In this document: positions 1 through 11,953 of the stretch, piece after piece
Layout: every line of letters starts with the position of its first letter
Position numbering within the stretch: the first letter of the stretch is position 1
NCBI GenBank assembly: GCA_037102815.1
Contig: BTPP01000005.1
Location: 1,674,001-1,738,000 of the forward strand
DNA: 64,000 bases
Direction: 5' to 3'
Source of the DNA: Neurospora intermedia
Lineage: Eukaryota > Ascomycota > Sordariomycetes > Sordariales > Sordariaceae
Made by a program: the position numbers and the translations under genes
Notes under the pieces: generated by a model
Databases searched by the model: none
What the model was told of the DNA's origin: nothing
Seen by the model: the letters and a program-made list of their open reading frames with translations, nothing else

Positions 1-236
1 GACTTCGGGCTGCCTCTATCGAAGAACGTATGGAAATCTTGAGAAGACACAGGTCTCAGCAGCAACAACGACGGTCTCTCACTGTCAATGACGATCCTGA
101 TAACGGCGAATCCGCAGATCCTACTCACCGAGCGAGACTCGCTGAGCGATTCAGAGGCAGATTTAGGGCATCACGGCCTCCAAGTCAGGCGCAGACACAG
201 CCAACAGAGGTAGATATACCCACGTCCACGCCGTGA
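1..236 (+). CDS. C-terminal fragment of an unidentified protein (5' end outside the window)
   Basis: An open frame runs in from the left edge (codons from base 3) and stops at 234-236. The visible roughly 77 residues are hydrophilic and rich in Arg and Gln (EERMEILRRHRSQQQQRR), followed by a Ser/Pro/Gln/Thr-rich tail ending in TSTP. This looks like the disordered basic C-terminus of a larger protein, because nothing in it forms a recognisable domain. An ATG at 30 lies inside the same frame, but there is no reason to treat it as the true start because the frame stays open upstream of it. No function can be assigned without the upstream sequence. Confidence 0.5.
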   Translation, partial: LRAASIEERMEILRRHRSQQQQRRSLTVNDDPDNGESADPTHRARLAERFRGRFRASRPPSQAQTQPTEVDIPTSTP

Positions 237-3189
237 AGCTCGGCTCTCAGAGGGATGGTGTTGTACTTGGAGGAATGACATGTGGAGTATAATGTCCAAT
301 ACGTTGCCAATCAAGCGAGCGCGTCACTTCCGGCTTTTTTCTTCTTTTTTTTTTCTTTCTTTCTTCTTTTTTTTTTTTTGGTTGGTTGGTTATCTTTCCT
401 TGAAAATGCCGGGTACACTTGAGTTGAGTTTTTGATACCACACATAGACGGGTCAAAGTTGCACTTGCGTCTTGTTCAATTTTCCTACTGGTATGGTTCA
501 TGTCAAGGGTAGGACATAATACCTCGGTGCATTTCAACGCCTTTTTGGGTATGGATTGGAAGTATAAAAACAGGTTATGTATGTTTATCTGGAGGCTGCC
601 GAGAAACAAAAAGCATGTGGTTGTTGCGCTTCGGGCCTCTCAAGATCTGCCCGCCTAAGCCGGCTCAACAGAACGGGATGGGCAGAACAAAAAAGTACCG
701 ACCTTTGGAAACGGACAGAACAAACAAATGGATGACTTGGGTTGGTACGCATGAATAGGTAGCTATAATTATGTTCATCGTTAGCAATACAAGTTCTATT
801 CGAAAGGTACTGATCCATCAGACAGATAGGCAGTCCTCTTTGCGACAACAGGAAACAGCGCGATTGGTGCAGTAGCCAAGTACATCACTCTGCTTGTAGG
901 TTGAACTCCCTACATATGAATATAGTATCCAACCTCTTTCCAGAGACCTACTCTGGGGGTAAAAGTTCAGAATAGAAGTCATCACTGCACATTGGTCTTT
1001 TCTCCTCCTCCGCTGCCTGCTTTCTTTGCCCCTTTTCCATTGATGATCTGCTACTATAGGTAGTTTTAGGTTTCCAAGACGGTTAAAGTGACGATGAAGC
1101 AACTCGTCAGTCCTATTCTCACCCGCATAAACACCTCGAAGGTTTATCGAGAATCCACGGTTGACGCGTGGCCGCGGAAACAGCAAGGGAATGATTCATT
1201 CTTTGTCTCAATTTCATCGAACTCTCGCCACCAACCTGGAGAGGATGAAACACGATGACCGCTTTCATCCATTAACCCGCCACATCTGTTACACATAACT
1301 GTACCTACCTTACCTACTAGTAGCTTCCTTCCTACTGGGTTCGTTCCAAGTTACTGGCAACCACGAAATCTAGCGTAAGTGATTTCCCTCCATCTTCGGC
1401 AGTAGCTGCTGCTGCAACTACAGAAGAGGGAGTGCAGCAACATGACACCTTTGCAGTGGGATACCAACCTAACCTAACCTACCCAAGCTGGTTTATGGTC
1501 GTGCCTGCCTGTGGTTACACATTCCGAGCATCTGAGGTGGTACGCTTCTGGAACTATCAGGGGTATCGAGAGACAAGTGGTGGTTCAGCTCCGTGGATGC
1601 TGCCCTGGGTATCGTGAAAGAAATGGTAAGCTGGGAAACTGTTGGGGTTTGGAGGATTACTCATGGCGGTTCGATATGGCAATCGTGCTTCTTGTCGAAC
1701 ATGAATGAACGGTTCATACACTTATAGCTAGGAGGGATGGTGGCTAACATGGGTTGTAGCTAAGGAGTCCCTCAATATTCTTTCTTTCTTTCTACCTAGG
1801 TGTGTGTATACTCCAGTGTCAATCAGTGGAGGCTGGGCGATAAGACTGTAGGCGCCCAAGGTGAGACTCGGCATCTTAAATCGAGATGTAGGCCTGGCAA
1901 GGAAAAGTCGAAGTATGTGAGGTGCAGTGGAGGTACTTACCTAGGCTCTCCAGGGGCTGCAGATTTGGCATCCACCTGCAAGAACAGAACAGCGACTTCC
2001 ACGCCGGTGTCTCCATGCATACCTACGAACTTTGGCAGCCGCGAACAACGAACCCGCCAGCCCCAGGACACTCGCTCATCACTCATCCCCCACCAACCCA
2101 ACCCGTTTTACAGCATGAGAAAATGTCTTGTTCTGTTTTCTCCTTCTTCATAACGTGCAAAAGAGGTGTCAATAATCGACACCTTTTTGGTTTCTCGCTG
2201 GGTTTTTCTCAAGTGGCCATGGCCGGTGAGGTGGTACAACAGCAGTATGTGGCTTGAACACTGTCGCGCTCCTTCCCATCCGGGCGCCCAAGGACCGAAA
2301 TGTGAACTCGCATTGCATCGATCCGTCAGTCCTCTTTCGGGCACTCTGGTGGCCAAGGAAAGAGCTACCCACCCAGGCGAAGGCGGGTGATTTTTGGAAG
2401 GTCTTGAAACTATGGATCGAGACGACTCGTTCTTCAATTTCCCATCCTTGTCGGGTCTGCCCGTCCCTGCGCGCGATCCTCGACCACTCGCACTTCTACT
2501 GTTCCATCTCACACCGATCTCCCCGCCTACCTAGGTGATCTCATCTTCCCCAGTTCCTTTTAACTGCCATCCAATCTTTCGTCACAAACCCCGACACCTC
2601 ACCTTGAACTCACCCAGGATCAATGGTGGACTCCCTGCAGTATAGTGCCATCCTTAGCAGCAGCAACCTGGACGACGTCCCACTTTCTTCTTGGCTAGAT
2701 TTGGTTACGCCTGTGTTCCCGACGACGGCGCCCTCATATTCCTGGACTTCTTCCTCTACTCCTAGCTGAGAACTTGGCGATCCTCGCCTTCGAGCCTTTC
2801 CTGTAACAAACCTCCACATCAGCCTCGACTCACGTTACTCGGATGCCTTTGGGTGTCCTACTCTACTTCGACTTGGCTTGATCACTTGAAAGATACCTAT
2901 CCGGACACATACAAACTGCGACCTTCTAGCACACTCCTCTTTCTTTTCTCTTTGCGGCTGTGGCCACGATCCTCTTTTCTTCTCATTTCTCTCTCCAACT
3001 CATGTTTGGTTACCTTCCTGATCGTACTTTGGATGCTAGATTGCCGACAACCAGTTTGGATGGTTCACTTTATTGCGCTTACAAAGAAGAACACAATCCA
3101 TTTGAACAATATACACAGGCATTTGCAGCCCCTGGCTACAACCCCCACATGCTCGCATTCGTGTGATTGATGGATCGACTGCCATCATC
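237..3189. other. Intergenic stretch, probable 3' UTR on the left and promoter/leader of the 7-TM gene on the right
   Basis: There is no convincing coding sequence in nearly 3 kb. Short open frames occur on both strands, but none has protein-like composition, good start context plus splice sites, or a recognisable motif. A T/C-rich tract lies at 334-379. From about 2540 to 3180 the plus strand is pyrimidine-rich (CTTTTCTC, TTCCTCTACTCC), typical of the region just upstream of Neurospora start codons and consistent with the leader of the gene beginning at 3190. Confidence 0.5.
334..379. repeat. Polypyrimidine (T/C) low-complexity tract
   Basis: This is an uninterrupted run of T and C bases, mostly T with CTT/CTTT units. 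On the minus strand it reads as poly-A/G and creates a false lysine-rich open frame. Confidence 0.9.
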
Positions 3190-5269
3190 ATGGTCCCGCC
3201 GCTTGTCAGCACCCGACGGAACGACACAAAGATGGAAGAGTCGGAGTCAGGCGAGGAGCCCGTTGCCGGCATGGTTATTAGCGTCATTCTTGCCATGATC
3301 TCTCTGGTTATCATCTCCAGTTTTCTGAGTGAGTGGACTTTGTTTGTCGACCCTTTCTTTGGTTGGGGCATGAACTGAACCGATACGACTCTTTCTACAA
3401 ACAGCTCAAAGATTTTTAGCGGTCAAAGTCTGGAGCAGACTTCCCCCCGTCCAGTGGAGTAGGTCCCGCCCGGAGCGTGCAGTTGCTCGCCAGGTCGGCA
3501 TCGGTGTGTCTTCGGCCTCACAACTGACATGTCCTCACAGTGGTTTTCGCCATCTACGCCGATTCCTTTTTGTTTGTGTTTGCTACTGCCATACTCCAAT
3601 TTGGCTTCGGTGTTGATAGCTCGGCATCCATCTGCGAGTCGGCCATTTTACTTTGTCTGGCCTGCTACGTCACAACAAAGGTATGGTGTCCAGACAAGGT
3701 CGAACATGCAAGAAGACCAGCTGACCTTACTTCTAGATTGTACGTGGTTACCCATATATTGAATTTTCGGAGAACTGTCTAACATCCTATCCTGAAGCTT
3801 ATTTACATGTTTCTGGTGGAGAAAGCGGTCGGTTACAACTCTTTCTAGATAATTAGGTCAGACCTCTGACATTGGGAGCAGTTTATCATCCGGTCCGGAA
3901 GCAAGAAACTCCGGATACACTCCAAGCTCTACCTTTTCAACACCATTGTGGTACTTGGTTTGTTGCCTCAACCTCAAAAAATGTAGATCAACAAGACTGA
4001 CAGTTAGGAGGTGCTTACTGCGTCGTTGTGGTCCTCAATTTCATTTAGTATGTTGTACTCTTCACAGCGATATCCACTTTCAATCACTAACGAGCAGCGC
4101 CGCAGTCGTATCACAAAGATAGAACACAAACAGTGCATAATCGGAATGGAGAGATACGCCATGATTCCACTCATTGTCTACGACCTGCTCGTCAATGTAA
4201 GTTAGTCCCATACGCCTCTCCTCTTCCTGTAATCAATATACCCGTGCTGACGATTTAGGTTTACCTCACCATTCTGTTCGTGCTGCCACTACTAGGTAAT
4301 AGGTCCTTCTCATATAGTTTTTTTTTTTTACGGTAATTGACTCTATCAGGCCTCTATGCCTTTAATAGCTCTCAGCAAACTCGGGGAAACAGAAGACTGA
4401 AGCTGGTGGCCATGCGGACTCTTATTGGTTGCATCTGCACACTCACCAGCAGCGTCGTGTAAGATATGTCCTCTCAAGGCTCCTGATTTTGGCCCTGACT
4501 AACGTTCTGACAGCAACCTATCAGTGCTCATGGGTTTGAATGGCGAACCTGGATGGGTGTGTCTGATGTGTTGTAATAGTGATAGTAAGTCAACTAGCTG
4601 TGTGTCTTGGTGACTTACTGACCTTCATCAGTCTTATTCAGCGCCATCGTCATCCAATGGGTAACTTCACGGGACAGCATCGCTTCGAACAACAACATCG
4701 ACTCTCAGACCATGTCGCAACAAAGACACAGTAACCACGGCGAGGATGTCTACGATCTCCGAAGATCACGACAGCAGGCCAACGGGGGGATGCTAGAGCA
4801 AAAGAACAACTCATCGACAAACCGTGCCAGTGTCAACAGTAGCAGCCTATCACCAAGGCCCACCCCAAGCACCAAGCCCATAGCAGACGATATAGGGGAC
4901 ATTGCCCTAGACAGCACGGATCCGATGGAGTTGAACGACACATTGTCAAGCAACAACGCCAACAACCCCTTCAACGAAGACAACCTGAAGCGATCCGCAA
5001 CCGACGACTCAGAGGAGATACGCATGATATCACTCAGTCCCAGAAAGAGGGGCACCAGTGACTCGATATCACCGCTAGTGCCCACCACCCAGATCTCCCC
5101 GACAGAGGTGCGCATCGACGTTGACTACGGATCCAGCCTCACTCAAGCCAGCGAGGCCGAAGGGGTCAAGCTGGGAAACAGCGTCGTGATTGCGACAGGT
5201 GGCCGCATTGACGGATGGAGGCGCGGAAGGAGTTCGTCGCGGAGATACGAAGATAGCAGTGACCCTTAG
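3190..5269 (+). CDS. Predicted seven-transmembrane fungal membrane protein, many exons
   Basis: My splice model is 3190-3328, 3405-3458, 3541-3680, 3737-3739, 3798-3827, 3882-3950, 4004-4047, 4106-4196, 4259-4295, 4350-4458, 4514-4584 and 4632-5269. All junctions are GT-AG and in phase, giving 1425 nt (474 residues). The N-terminal half has about seven hydrophobic helices, for example VAGMVISVILAMISLVIISS, AIYADSFLFVFATAILQFG, LIYMFLVEKA and MIPLIVYDLLVNVYLTILF. Residues from about 265 on are a cytosol-like hydrophilic tail rich in Ser, Asn and Arg (RRGRSSSRRYEDSSDP at the end). It resembles an uncharacterised family of ascomycete plasma-membrane proteins. The 7-TM layout suggests a receptor-like topology, but no ligand or signalling motif is visible. 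An in-frame ATG at 3163 would add nine residues; 3190 is my choice, not proven. The tiny fourth exon is uncertain, and skipping it keeps the frame. Confidence 0.75.
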
Positions 5270-6685
5270 GCGAGTCACAGCAACAGCCGTAATCGCAGCC
5301 GTAGGGATACCGTCATCACCTTGAGTGGACAGCAGAATCGCGGAAGCCGTGCAAGTCGTGGTACGGGCAGTGATCCGAAATGAAGCTTCCATGGAGGTTC
5401 TTGGACGCTTTGGTTATACTGGCTTGGGTTTGTTTTGATTAAAAGGGATCGAATACGCTTGATGGTCATGTTGCATGAGCGGACATGGGATACCCAAACG
5501 AGAAACTTGTCTATGCGTGCTGACTTGAACGAAGTGCAATACTATCCGAGACAAATAGTTATACTTGATGAGAACGAAAGATTGTTGCACAATCATAACC
5601 AAATCATATTCCAGAACGACGTCGATGTTGATGTATAGGAGTAGGATCTCATTCAGGGGCAAGTAATAGTTTCAATTTGTTAGGGCTTGGCTTCGGAGTT
5701 AAGCGTCGCAGGCCGGGGGCCCTGTATGCCCGCTCTCGACCCGCTGCCAAGGGACGCACAGAGAGGCCCGCTCCGGTTCAGATGACACCTGCCAGGGTCG
5801 CAGTTACAGTACGGTTAGCGTAGGGCTGTAAGTGCACATGCCAAGCTTACCTCTATTGCAGGAATGATACACACCTTCACCTCAACTAAACATCAACACT
5901 CCGCCAACACGAAATAGAATGCTTTTGACAAGCTGACATCATACAGGAACAACTATTCACAGCGGGACGCAAGCACTGGTGATAGTGTAGGTACTGTAAA
6001 ATAACGTGGTGACGTTTACACCGTCATTTGGCAGATACTCGGTTCCTCTTCTCTGTGGAATGGTCTTCATTTTATGCACACAACAAGGACTCCCCATCCA
6101 GCAGGTATTCGCCGTCCTCTTCTATGCCATCGTGAAACGTCGTTCATTGATATCATCATAGCCTTTTGCCTTGACCCTTGTCTTCCATACATACAAAGCT
6201 TGAAAATAGTTGAAAAAAAAAAACACATGTGGGAGATTCAACATGTGTGATTGAAAAAAGACGTCCATGCAAAACGGCAACATCGTCAAAAGAAGGATTG
6301 CGATGTGTGGACGTGATTGCAAGTCGTACGGGTGTGAAGAAGGTAAGAAGAAAAAAAAAGTTGGCGATGCAATTTATGCACAAAGAAATGGAGTGTACGA
6401 TGTAAGAAACGTTCCTCAAAAAAATAAGGCGAAGCCAGTTTTGTCCACCCGTCCATCCATATGCTGCTCCTTCTTATTCTCCATCCATCCTAATGCGCCA
6501 CACCTTTGTTCCCAGGATATGTCAAAGACAGCTAAGCGAAAGGGTGAAAACAAGAAAACAAAGCCTATGGTTAAGACCAAGATTGCGGAGATGGTGATAC
6601 CTTGAACCAAAACTGGCAAGATCTTTCATCATGCAGAACCAAGTCCATAGTGAAATCTCATCAAAGTGACAGATGGTATAAATGC
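5270..6685. other. Intergenic region between convergent genes
   Basis: About 1.4 kb separates the stop codons of two convergent genes, so this is likely 3' UTR from both sides. A GC-rich patch lies at about 5690-5800 inside otherwise AT-rich sequence. I looked for a 5S rRNA or tRNA fold there and did not find one. A-rich tracts occur at 6216-6226 and 6350-6358. No gene is supported. Confidence 0.5.
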
Positions 6686-7795
6686 TTAAGCACCATAGGC
6701 AAAAGTCTTGGCGAAGGTGGTCAGTTGCGAGTTGCGCAACATCTCACCCTCCGCAACCATGAAGTAGGTGAACCTCTCCACGAACGAGAAGGTAGAGTTG
6801 TTCTCCAAGTGATCAAGAACGATTTCCATAGCCTGGTTCTTCTTGTCGTCATCGCCGTCAAAGCCAAGCTCGGTGACCCAGACGGGCTTCTTGAAGCGGT
6901 TGTAGGCATCGAGAAGGTGATTGAGGACAGTAGGGCCGTCAGTTCCATAGCTGTGAAGGGCCAAGAAATCCACCTTGCACTGTCCGTTGCAGGCATCGAA
7001 GAACTTCTGCATCCAGTTGAGACCCATGTTCGGATCGTCAGAGTTGGTGATGGACGGAGAACTGATGCGAACCTTTCCGGCCCAGGGGTTCATATACTTG
7101 ATGTGATTAGCAGCAGCATCCTGCGGAGACATGTTTGACTGAGAGCTGAGGTCAGGCTCATTAAAGCTGAGAAACGCCTTGGAGCCAGCGTCAATGGCCT
7201 TTTGGGCATTGGCGTCCCAGGACTGGGGAAAACCCTTGTCAACGCCCCAAAGCATGGGGACGAACTCAAGACCAGTGCCAGAATCGTCCACCTGACCCCA
7301 GTTGTAAACCCACGTGGCCTTGGAGCCACTTCCAAGGAAGCCCTGGAGGAGCTTGCCGTCGTTGTAGGCAAGACCGCGCTGGAGGCCGTGACCACTCGAC
7401 TGGTCCTCAGCGGTGGTGGTGGAGGAGGCCGCAGCAGGGGCGCTGTTCTGCGTGGCAGACGGGCTGGCAGCAGCATCGACAACGTTGACGTTGTGAGCAA
7501 CGGTGTTGCTCGAGGGCGCAGCAGAACTAGCCTCGGCCGGCGCAGCGACGGCGGTGCTAGAGCTGAGCGAACCGGACTTGGTAAGCTTGGTGCTGTTGTC
7601 GACGGCGGTCGGAGCAGCGTTGGCGCTCTGGCCAAGAGTGACGGTGACGGTAGTCCAGGCAGTACGGGTCACCATTTGGGTAACCATGTCCCTCTTGCCA
7701 ACGTGATGGTGTTCATGACCGCGATGGATGCTAGCAGCAAGAGTTTCGCCAGCGAAGGTGGCAGCCGCCAGGGCGATAAGGGACTTTGAGACCAT
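6686..7795 (-). CDS. Secreted GH128 (Asl1-type) glycoside hydrolase, probable beta-1,3-glucanase
   Basis: Single exon, 369 residues. The chosen start gives a hydrophobic signal peptide (MVSKSLIALAAATFAGETLA); an in-frame ATG 17 codons upstream would bury it. A His-rich segment and a dibasic KR follow at about residues 34-35, a likely Kex2 processing site. Residues of about 60-130 are a Ala/Ser/Thr-rich linker, and the catalytic barrel occupies about 134-369. It opens with RGLAYNDGKLLQGFLGS and carries SFNEPDLS (Glu213, expected acid/base) and VWVTELGFDG (Glu309, expected nucleophile). These are the two glutamates characteristic of family GH128, whose members cut beta-1,3-glucan. The protein probably acts in cell-wall remodelling. 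It is complete, with no sign of decay. Confidence 0.9.
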   Translation of the reverse strand: MVSKSLIALAAATFAGETLAASIHRGHEHHHVGKRDMVTQMVTRTAWTTVTVTLGQSANAAPTAVDNSTKLTKSGSLSSSTAVAAPAEASSAAPSSNTVAHNVNVVDAAASPSATQNSAPAAASSTTTAEDQSSGHGLQRGLAYNDGKLLQGFLGSGSKATWVYNWGQVDDSGTGLEFVPMLWGVDKGFPQSWDANAQKAIDAGSKAFLSFNEPDLSSQSNMSPQDAAANHIKYMNPWAGKVRISSPSITNSDDPNMGLNWMQKFFDACNGQCKVDFLALHSYGTDGPTVLNHLLDAYNRFKKPVWVTELGFDGDDDKKNQAMEIVLDHLENNSTFSFVERFTYFMVAEGEMLRNSQLTTFAKTFAYGA

Positions 7796-10562
7796 TTTGA
7801 TGGATATGTTCAGTGTCGAGAGGAGGGATAATGCGGAGTGTCGCAACTTGTCCAGCAGCGCTTAATGAGGGAATACTGCTGAGACGGCGTATAACCAGAT
7901 ACGAAGGCGGTTGGCGGATGAGGCTGGAAAGGAATGTACTAGTTAACAGTCGCGGATCCAAAGGGGGGCACAAGGAATGCTGCCGATCTTGATGGGTTGG
8001 CTGGAACGTCGATCGAAGCTAGCGACCCGACGGATGTGGATAACGAGGTGGTGCTGAGGGAGCGTGGGACTGGTGATGAAGCAGTCAAGGGACACGAGAG
8101 AATGAAAATGCCCAAAAGAGAAGCGTGATGGGGAGATCAGGAAGGAGGAAGGATGAACGGGCCGCGAGGACTGGGGGGGGATTGGGTCTTATAATTGATT
8201 GGGGGGTCAGGGCGCCTCTCAGGTTGGATAGACAACAAACGGATACACATCAATGGGTCATTGGATGGAGCCCAGCAAAAACCTGAACGAGGAGCCTGCC
8301 TGAGGAGGAGGAGGAGGGGTGGTCCAGTGGGGACTCAAAGGCTTCCAGACCTGCCCGGTGAGACGTAACCGCCAGGGGTAAGGTCCCCGGTTGTGGGAAC
8401 GCACGGCAGGAACGAGATCCATGGTGTGTGTAGTGTACCTGAGAGAGCTCGTACCTGAGACCACATCTTGGCGGCAAGGGCAGGGGACCCGAGTTGCAAA
8501 CCTTCCTCCCATGCTCCCGTCCCGTTGTGAGCACACAAAGGCAGGCACGTAGCGCGTCAGACAACAAAGTAGGGTCCCACTCAGTATGTAGTGTAGAAGC
8601 AAGTGGAAACAACCGCCCGCCCACGAATGGGATCTCTCCGCAGACAAATATCTCGAAACAAATTCGCAATCACACTACGTACATAGAGGTAGTCAGATAA
8701 CAAGCGACGGTCAAGATCGGAATCGCCGGTCATGGCGACTTGGAAGGAGCACCGCCAGCTACTTGGGCCCTTCGGTATCCTCTGGCTTCGTAATGCTCCA
8801 AGGCGCGTTTGTCTCTTGGATATCTGGGCCACATTTTGATTCTTACCTAAGTGTGCCTTTGATCATTTTTCGTGGGCGTTGTCCTTTATACAAAGGATGG
8901 GACGCCATAAGGTACCTTATACTCGCATGTGTCCGGTTCAACATCGGACGACAAAGAAACGAACTGTTTTCCATCATCAGTCGACTATCGAGTCGCTTCC
9001 GCTGGCTGGAAACACTAGTCCGATGGACGCGCGGCAATGAAGCTGAGGCAAAACGAAGAGGCGAGGGAGGCAGGACTGAACAAGACGCGCCGCCCTCGAT
9101 TTCCTTTTTTTAAAAGACAAAAAAGCGACGAGGTTGCTGCGATGTTGTGGCCCCCGGAGCCAACCATAGCCGAGCGGGACCAGAAAAAGATGGATCGACC
9201 TCTCGGCTGTTAGCGCGACCCACCATCACGAGGCACGCACCAATGACACTCAGCCCGGTTATGCAGGTACGGAATCAGCTCTGATGTGGGTCAGCCATAA
9301 AAAAATCAGGGCACAAGTCCACGCCGCTGGCTCTGCAGAAACAAATTCTGGGTCCGGGTGGCACGGCGGGGAGTCGCTATGCATTGGGCGCGGGCAAGTG
9401 GTGACGAGTTACTGTCAGTCTGTCACCCACACACAAACAGCAAGGGATAGATAGCAAAGGGGGTTCACTCGCCTCACAGTATATGTAGTGTAAAGACTTT
9501 GCTGCTGTGCCTTGGTAATGTCCCACTTATACTGGCTCACTGGGCAGGACAGCACAACTTAATTCAGATGCCGTGGAAAGGACGAGGCCGGACTGCAATC
9601 CTCTTTTGAAGTTTGAAGACAACTTGAACGACCGCTTCCCGCACGCCCGGTGTCGGTTTGTAGCAACTTGTGTGGAGAGACTCCAGACACCTGCGACATT
9701 TTACGAAAAAGGCTCCCCTCGTGCCTCCCGTCTTCGAATCCCAACTCGGAATGCGGCACACTTGTAAAGCGGCTGAGAATCCATCTCACTCCCGTCTAAG
9801 CCATGCCCGGGTTTTGCCTTGATTTTCTTCCTGCGTGGGATCGGCAACTATATTGAATCTGGGCTGGTCTTCATTTCCTTCGTCGATATGTCGTTCCCCT
9901 CCTTCGCTGCAACGCAACTCAACCTTTGCCCTCTCACGACAGTTCTCCCACGTGTAATCAACTCCCGGCGCCTTCCCTATCTCGGCCTACATCCGGCAAG
10001 TTCTGGATGTCGGTGGGCCTGAGCTTCGCTGAACTTGCCCCCCAGCCGGGCTGTAAGCGAAATTACGATCCGCTGTCAGCGATGGAAACATCGAGGAAAA
10101 TCCAGAACCCTTGTGCAAAAAGCTCGGCACTGGAGTCTCGGGGTGAGAAAAATGCTTGTTCTTTTCTTTCCCTTGTCTTTTTTTCCCTTCCAAGGCAGGC
10201 GGAAAACAAATGTCCTCTCTCCGAACCTCACATCTGGCGGTTGTGAGGCCACAGAACAAAGCTTTGGCGAGAAAAAGTTCAGACCCGTTGGCGCTTGTCC
10301 ATTCTTTTTGGCTGCCAATCGATAAGCCTGCGTCAGCCGCCTGCATTTTCTTGAAACACCAAACAACAATCTTCAGATTATCAAACCCCCGCAGGGCGCT
10401 TGTCCCCCCCCCTCAAGGATCAGAATGCAATGGACACCCTTGTTTCTGCCCTTCTTTCCCCGGAGGTGGAGGTCAGATCTAGATCTTCAGTTACATTTCT
10501 TTCCGCTTTTGAGAAAGGTGAACTTGCAAGACTGAGGGAACCGTCTCGCATAAATCAGCCAT

Positions 10563-10601
10563 AAGAAAAAAAGAAAAAAAAAAAAAACCTAAAATAAAAA
10601 A
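10563..10601. repeat. A-rich low-complexity tract
   Basis: This is a run of A interrupted by single G, C and T bases; it contains a 14-A stretch. Confidence 0.85.
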
Positions 10602-11656
10602 ATCAAGTGCGATGTCCTGCTAACTGATCTAGTGCAGAGATGGCAAAGACAAGCTCAGTACTAAGTAACAAGCCATGATGCTGGGATAAGATGAGGGGTT
10701 TCGGTAACCGGGAGACGGGGAGAGATCACTTCAGTTAGGTAGTTTGCACGATTGCTGATGAAACAAGGAACTGACGTCTCACTACTCCACGTTTGCCTTC
10801 AACACTTGATCATAATGAACTCGTCGCCCATTGGCCAAGTTCACGAGAGGTAATCCTTTTTAGTGTTCCAGATTCCCGCACTGCGTCGCGCCTTAGGTAC
10901 CTTACACATTACGTTTCACATATTCCATCCTCCATCCTTCCCTCAGTACCTAGGTAATCAGGGACACTCATGATATGTTACACACCCCCACCTGCTGCAT
11001 ATGGCATACGTATGACAGCGATCACAGTGCTTGTGTTCCTGACAGACGACGGAGTCGAAAATCAAGCAGTGAGATTGGTAAATTGGGTTGGGTGTTTGTC
11101 AAACCACCTTCCAACAGGCCGGGCTGGCTTAGTTTGGTTAGGTTGTTGTTGGTTGTTGGTTCCTTCCGTGAGGAATTAACATATTTAGTCGAGACTGTCT
11201 CTAGGTGGGAATGCACCTATCGATGCATGGGAACTTGTTTGCACCTTGGAGGTAATATGCCACCTACCATAGATGTCCAATTGCTAATTAATGTATTAAA
11301 GGAGGCCTTGGCCATACCTCGCACACTCTTCTACACCCTTTTCGTCGTCTTCCTCGTCTTCGTCTTTTCCTCCCTCATTCTTTCATGCGGAACTACCTAC
11401 CTCTCCGTTCTCTAGTCCTCTCTCTCCTTTCCTGCCTTACGTGCGGGTAAGGAGTGAATCTACTGGCAGGCGGCCCGCATTGATTGGTGGACAACGGGTA
11501 CCACCGAGCAAATACACAATGGAAGTTACACCGTGTTTGAGGAACGCTAAGTGGTGAAAATAGAGAGGGGGAATCAGGGCCAATATATGGTTGTGGGTAG
11601 GTTTCGTGTGTGTGCAGCTTCCCGCTTCCCACCAACTCCTACACTACAATCTAACC

Positions 11657-11953
11657 CTGGTTTGTTTGTTAGTTTGGTACAAAAAACGCCCATTTCCACT
11701 CTAGAAGAAGAAAATATTCGGGTTTCGAGCGGACAGGTGCCGTAGGGGACTGCTGTCTTATATCTTTCAGTCGTTGAAGGCCTTGGGAGAAGACGGAGAG
11801 AGGCATAAGATGGCTTCTGGCGCGTTTTCAACCCTGGCTATTGTCCCATGACGCTTCAAACGGAGGCCAGTTTCTCTCTTTCCAAGCCAATTAGAGTCCC
11901 AGATCTCCCCTATTCAACCCATGGCCGAAGAACCAAACTAACAAACAAACCAG
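11657..11953. mobile_element. MITE-like element, copy A (perfect 22-bp terminal inverted repeats)
   Basis: The left end (11657-11678, starting CTGGTTTGTTTG) is the exact reverse complement of the right end (11932-11953, ending CAAACAAACCAG). The 297 bp unit has no coding capacity. A diverged relative of the same length lies at 47412-47717, in the same orientation. Interior blocks are plainly shared, for example TTGGTACAAAAA, GAGCGGAC.GGTGCCG, GGGAGAAGAC, GTCCCATGAC and CCAGATCTCCC. Short size, inverted ends and no ORF fit a miniature inverted-repeat element moved by a DNA transposase encoded elsewhere. I could not identify a clear target-site duplication, so the superfamily is open. Confidence 0.75.

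Noticed and set aside
247-609. Lysine-rich minus-strand frame
   Set aside because: The KKKEERKKKKRRKK text is produced by the T/C tract at 334-379.
5690-5800. GC-rich patch considered as a 5S rRNA or tRNA gene
   Set aside because: It does not match the Neurospora 5S sequence I know, has no A and B boxes in the right spacing, and shows no cloverleaf.
6602-7138. Long frames antisense to the GH128 gene
   Set aside because: The minus-strand frame has a signal peptide and catalytic motifs; the antisense frames have none.
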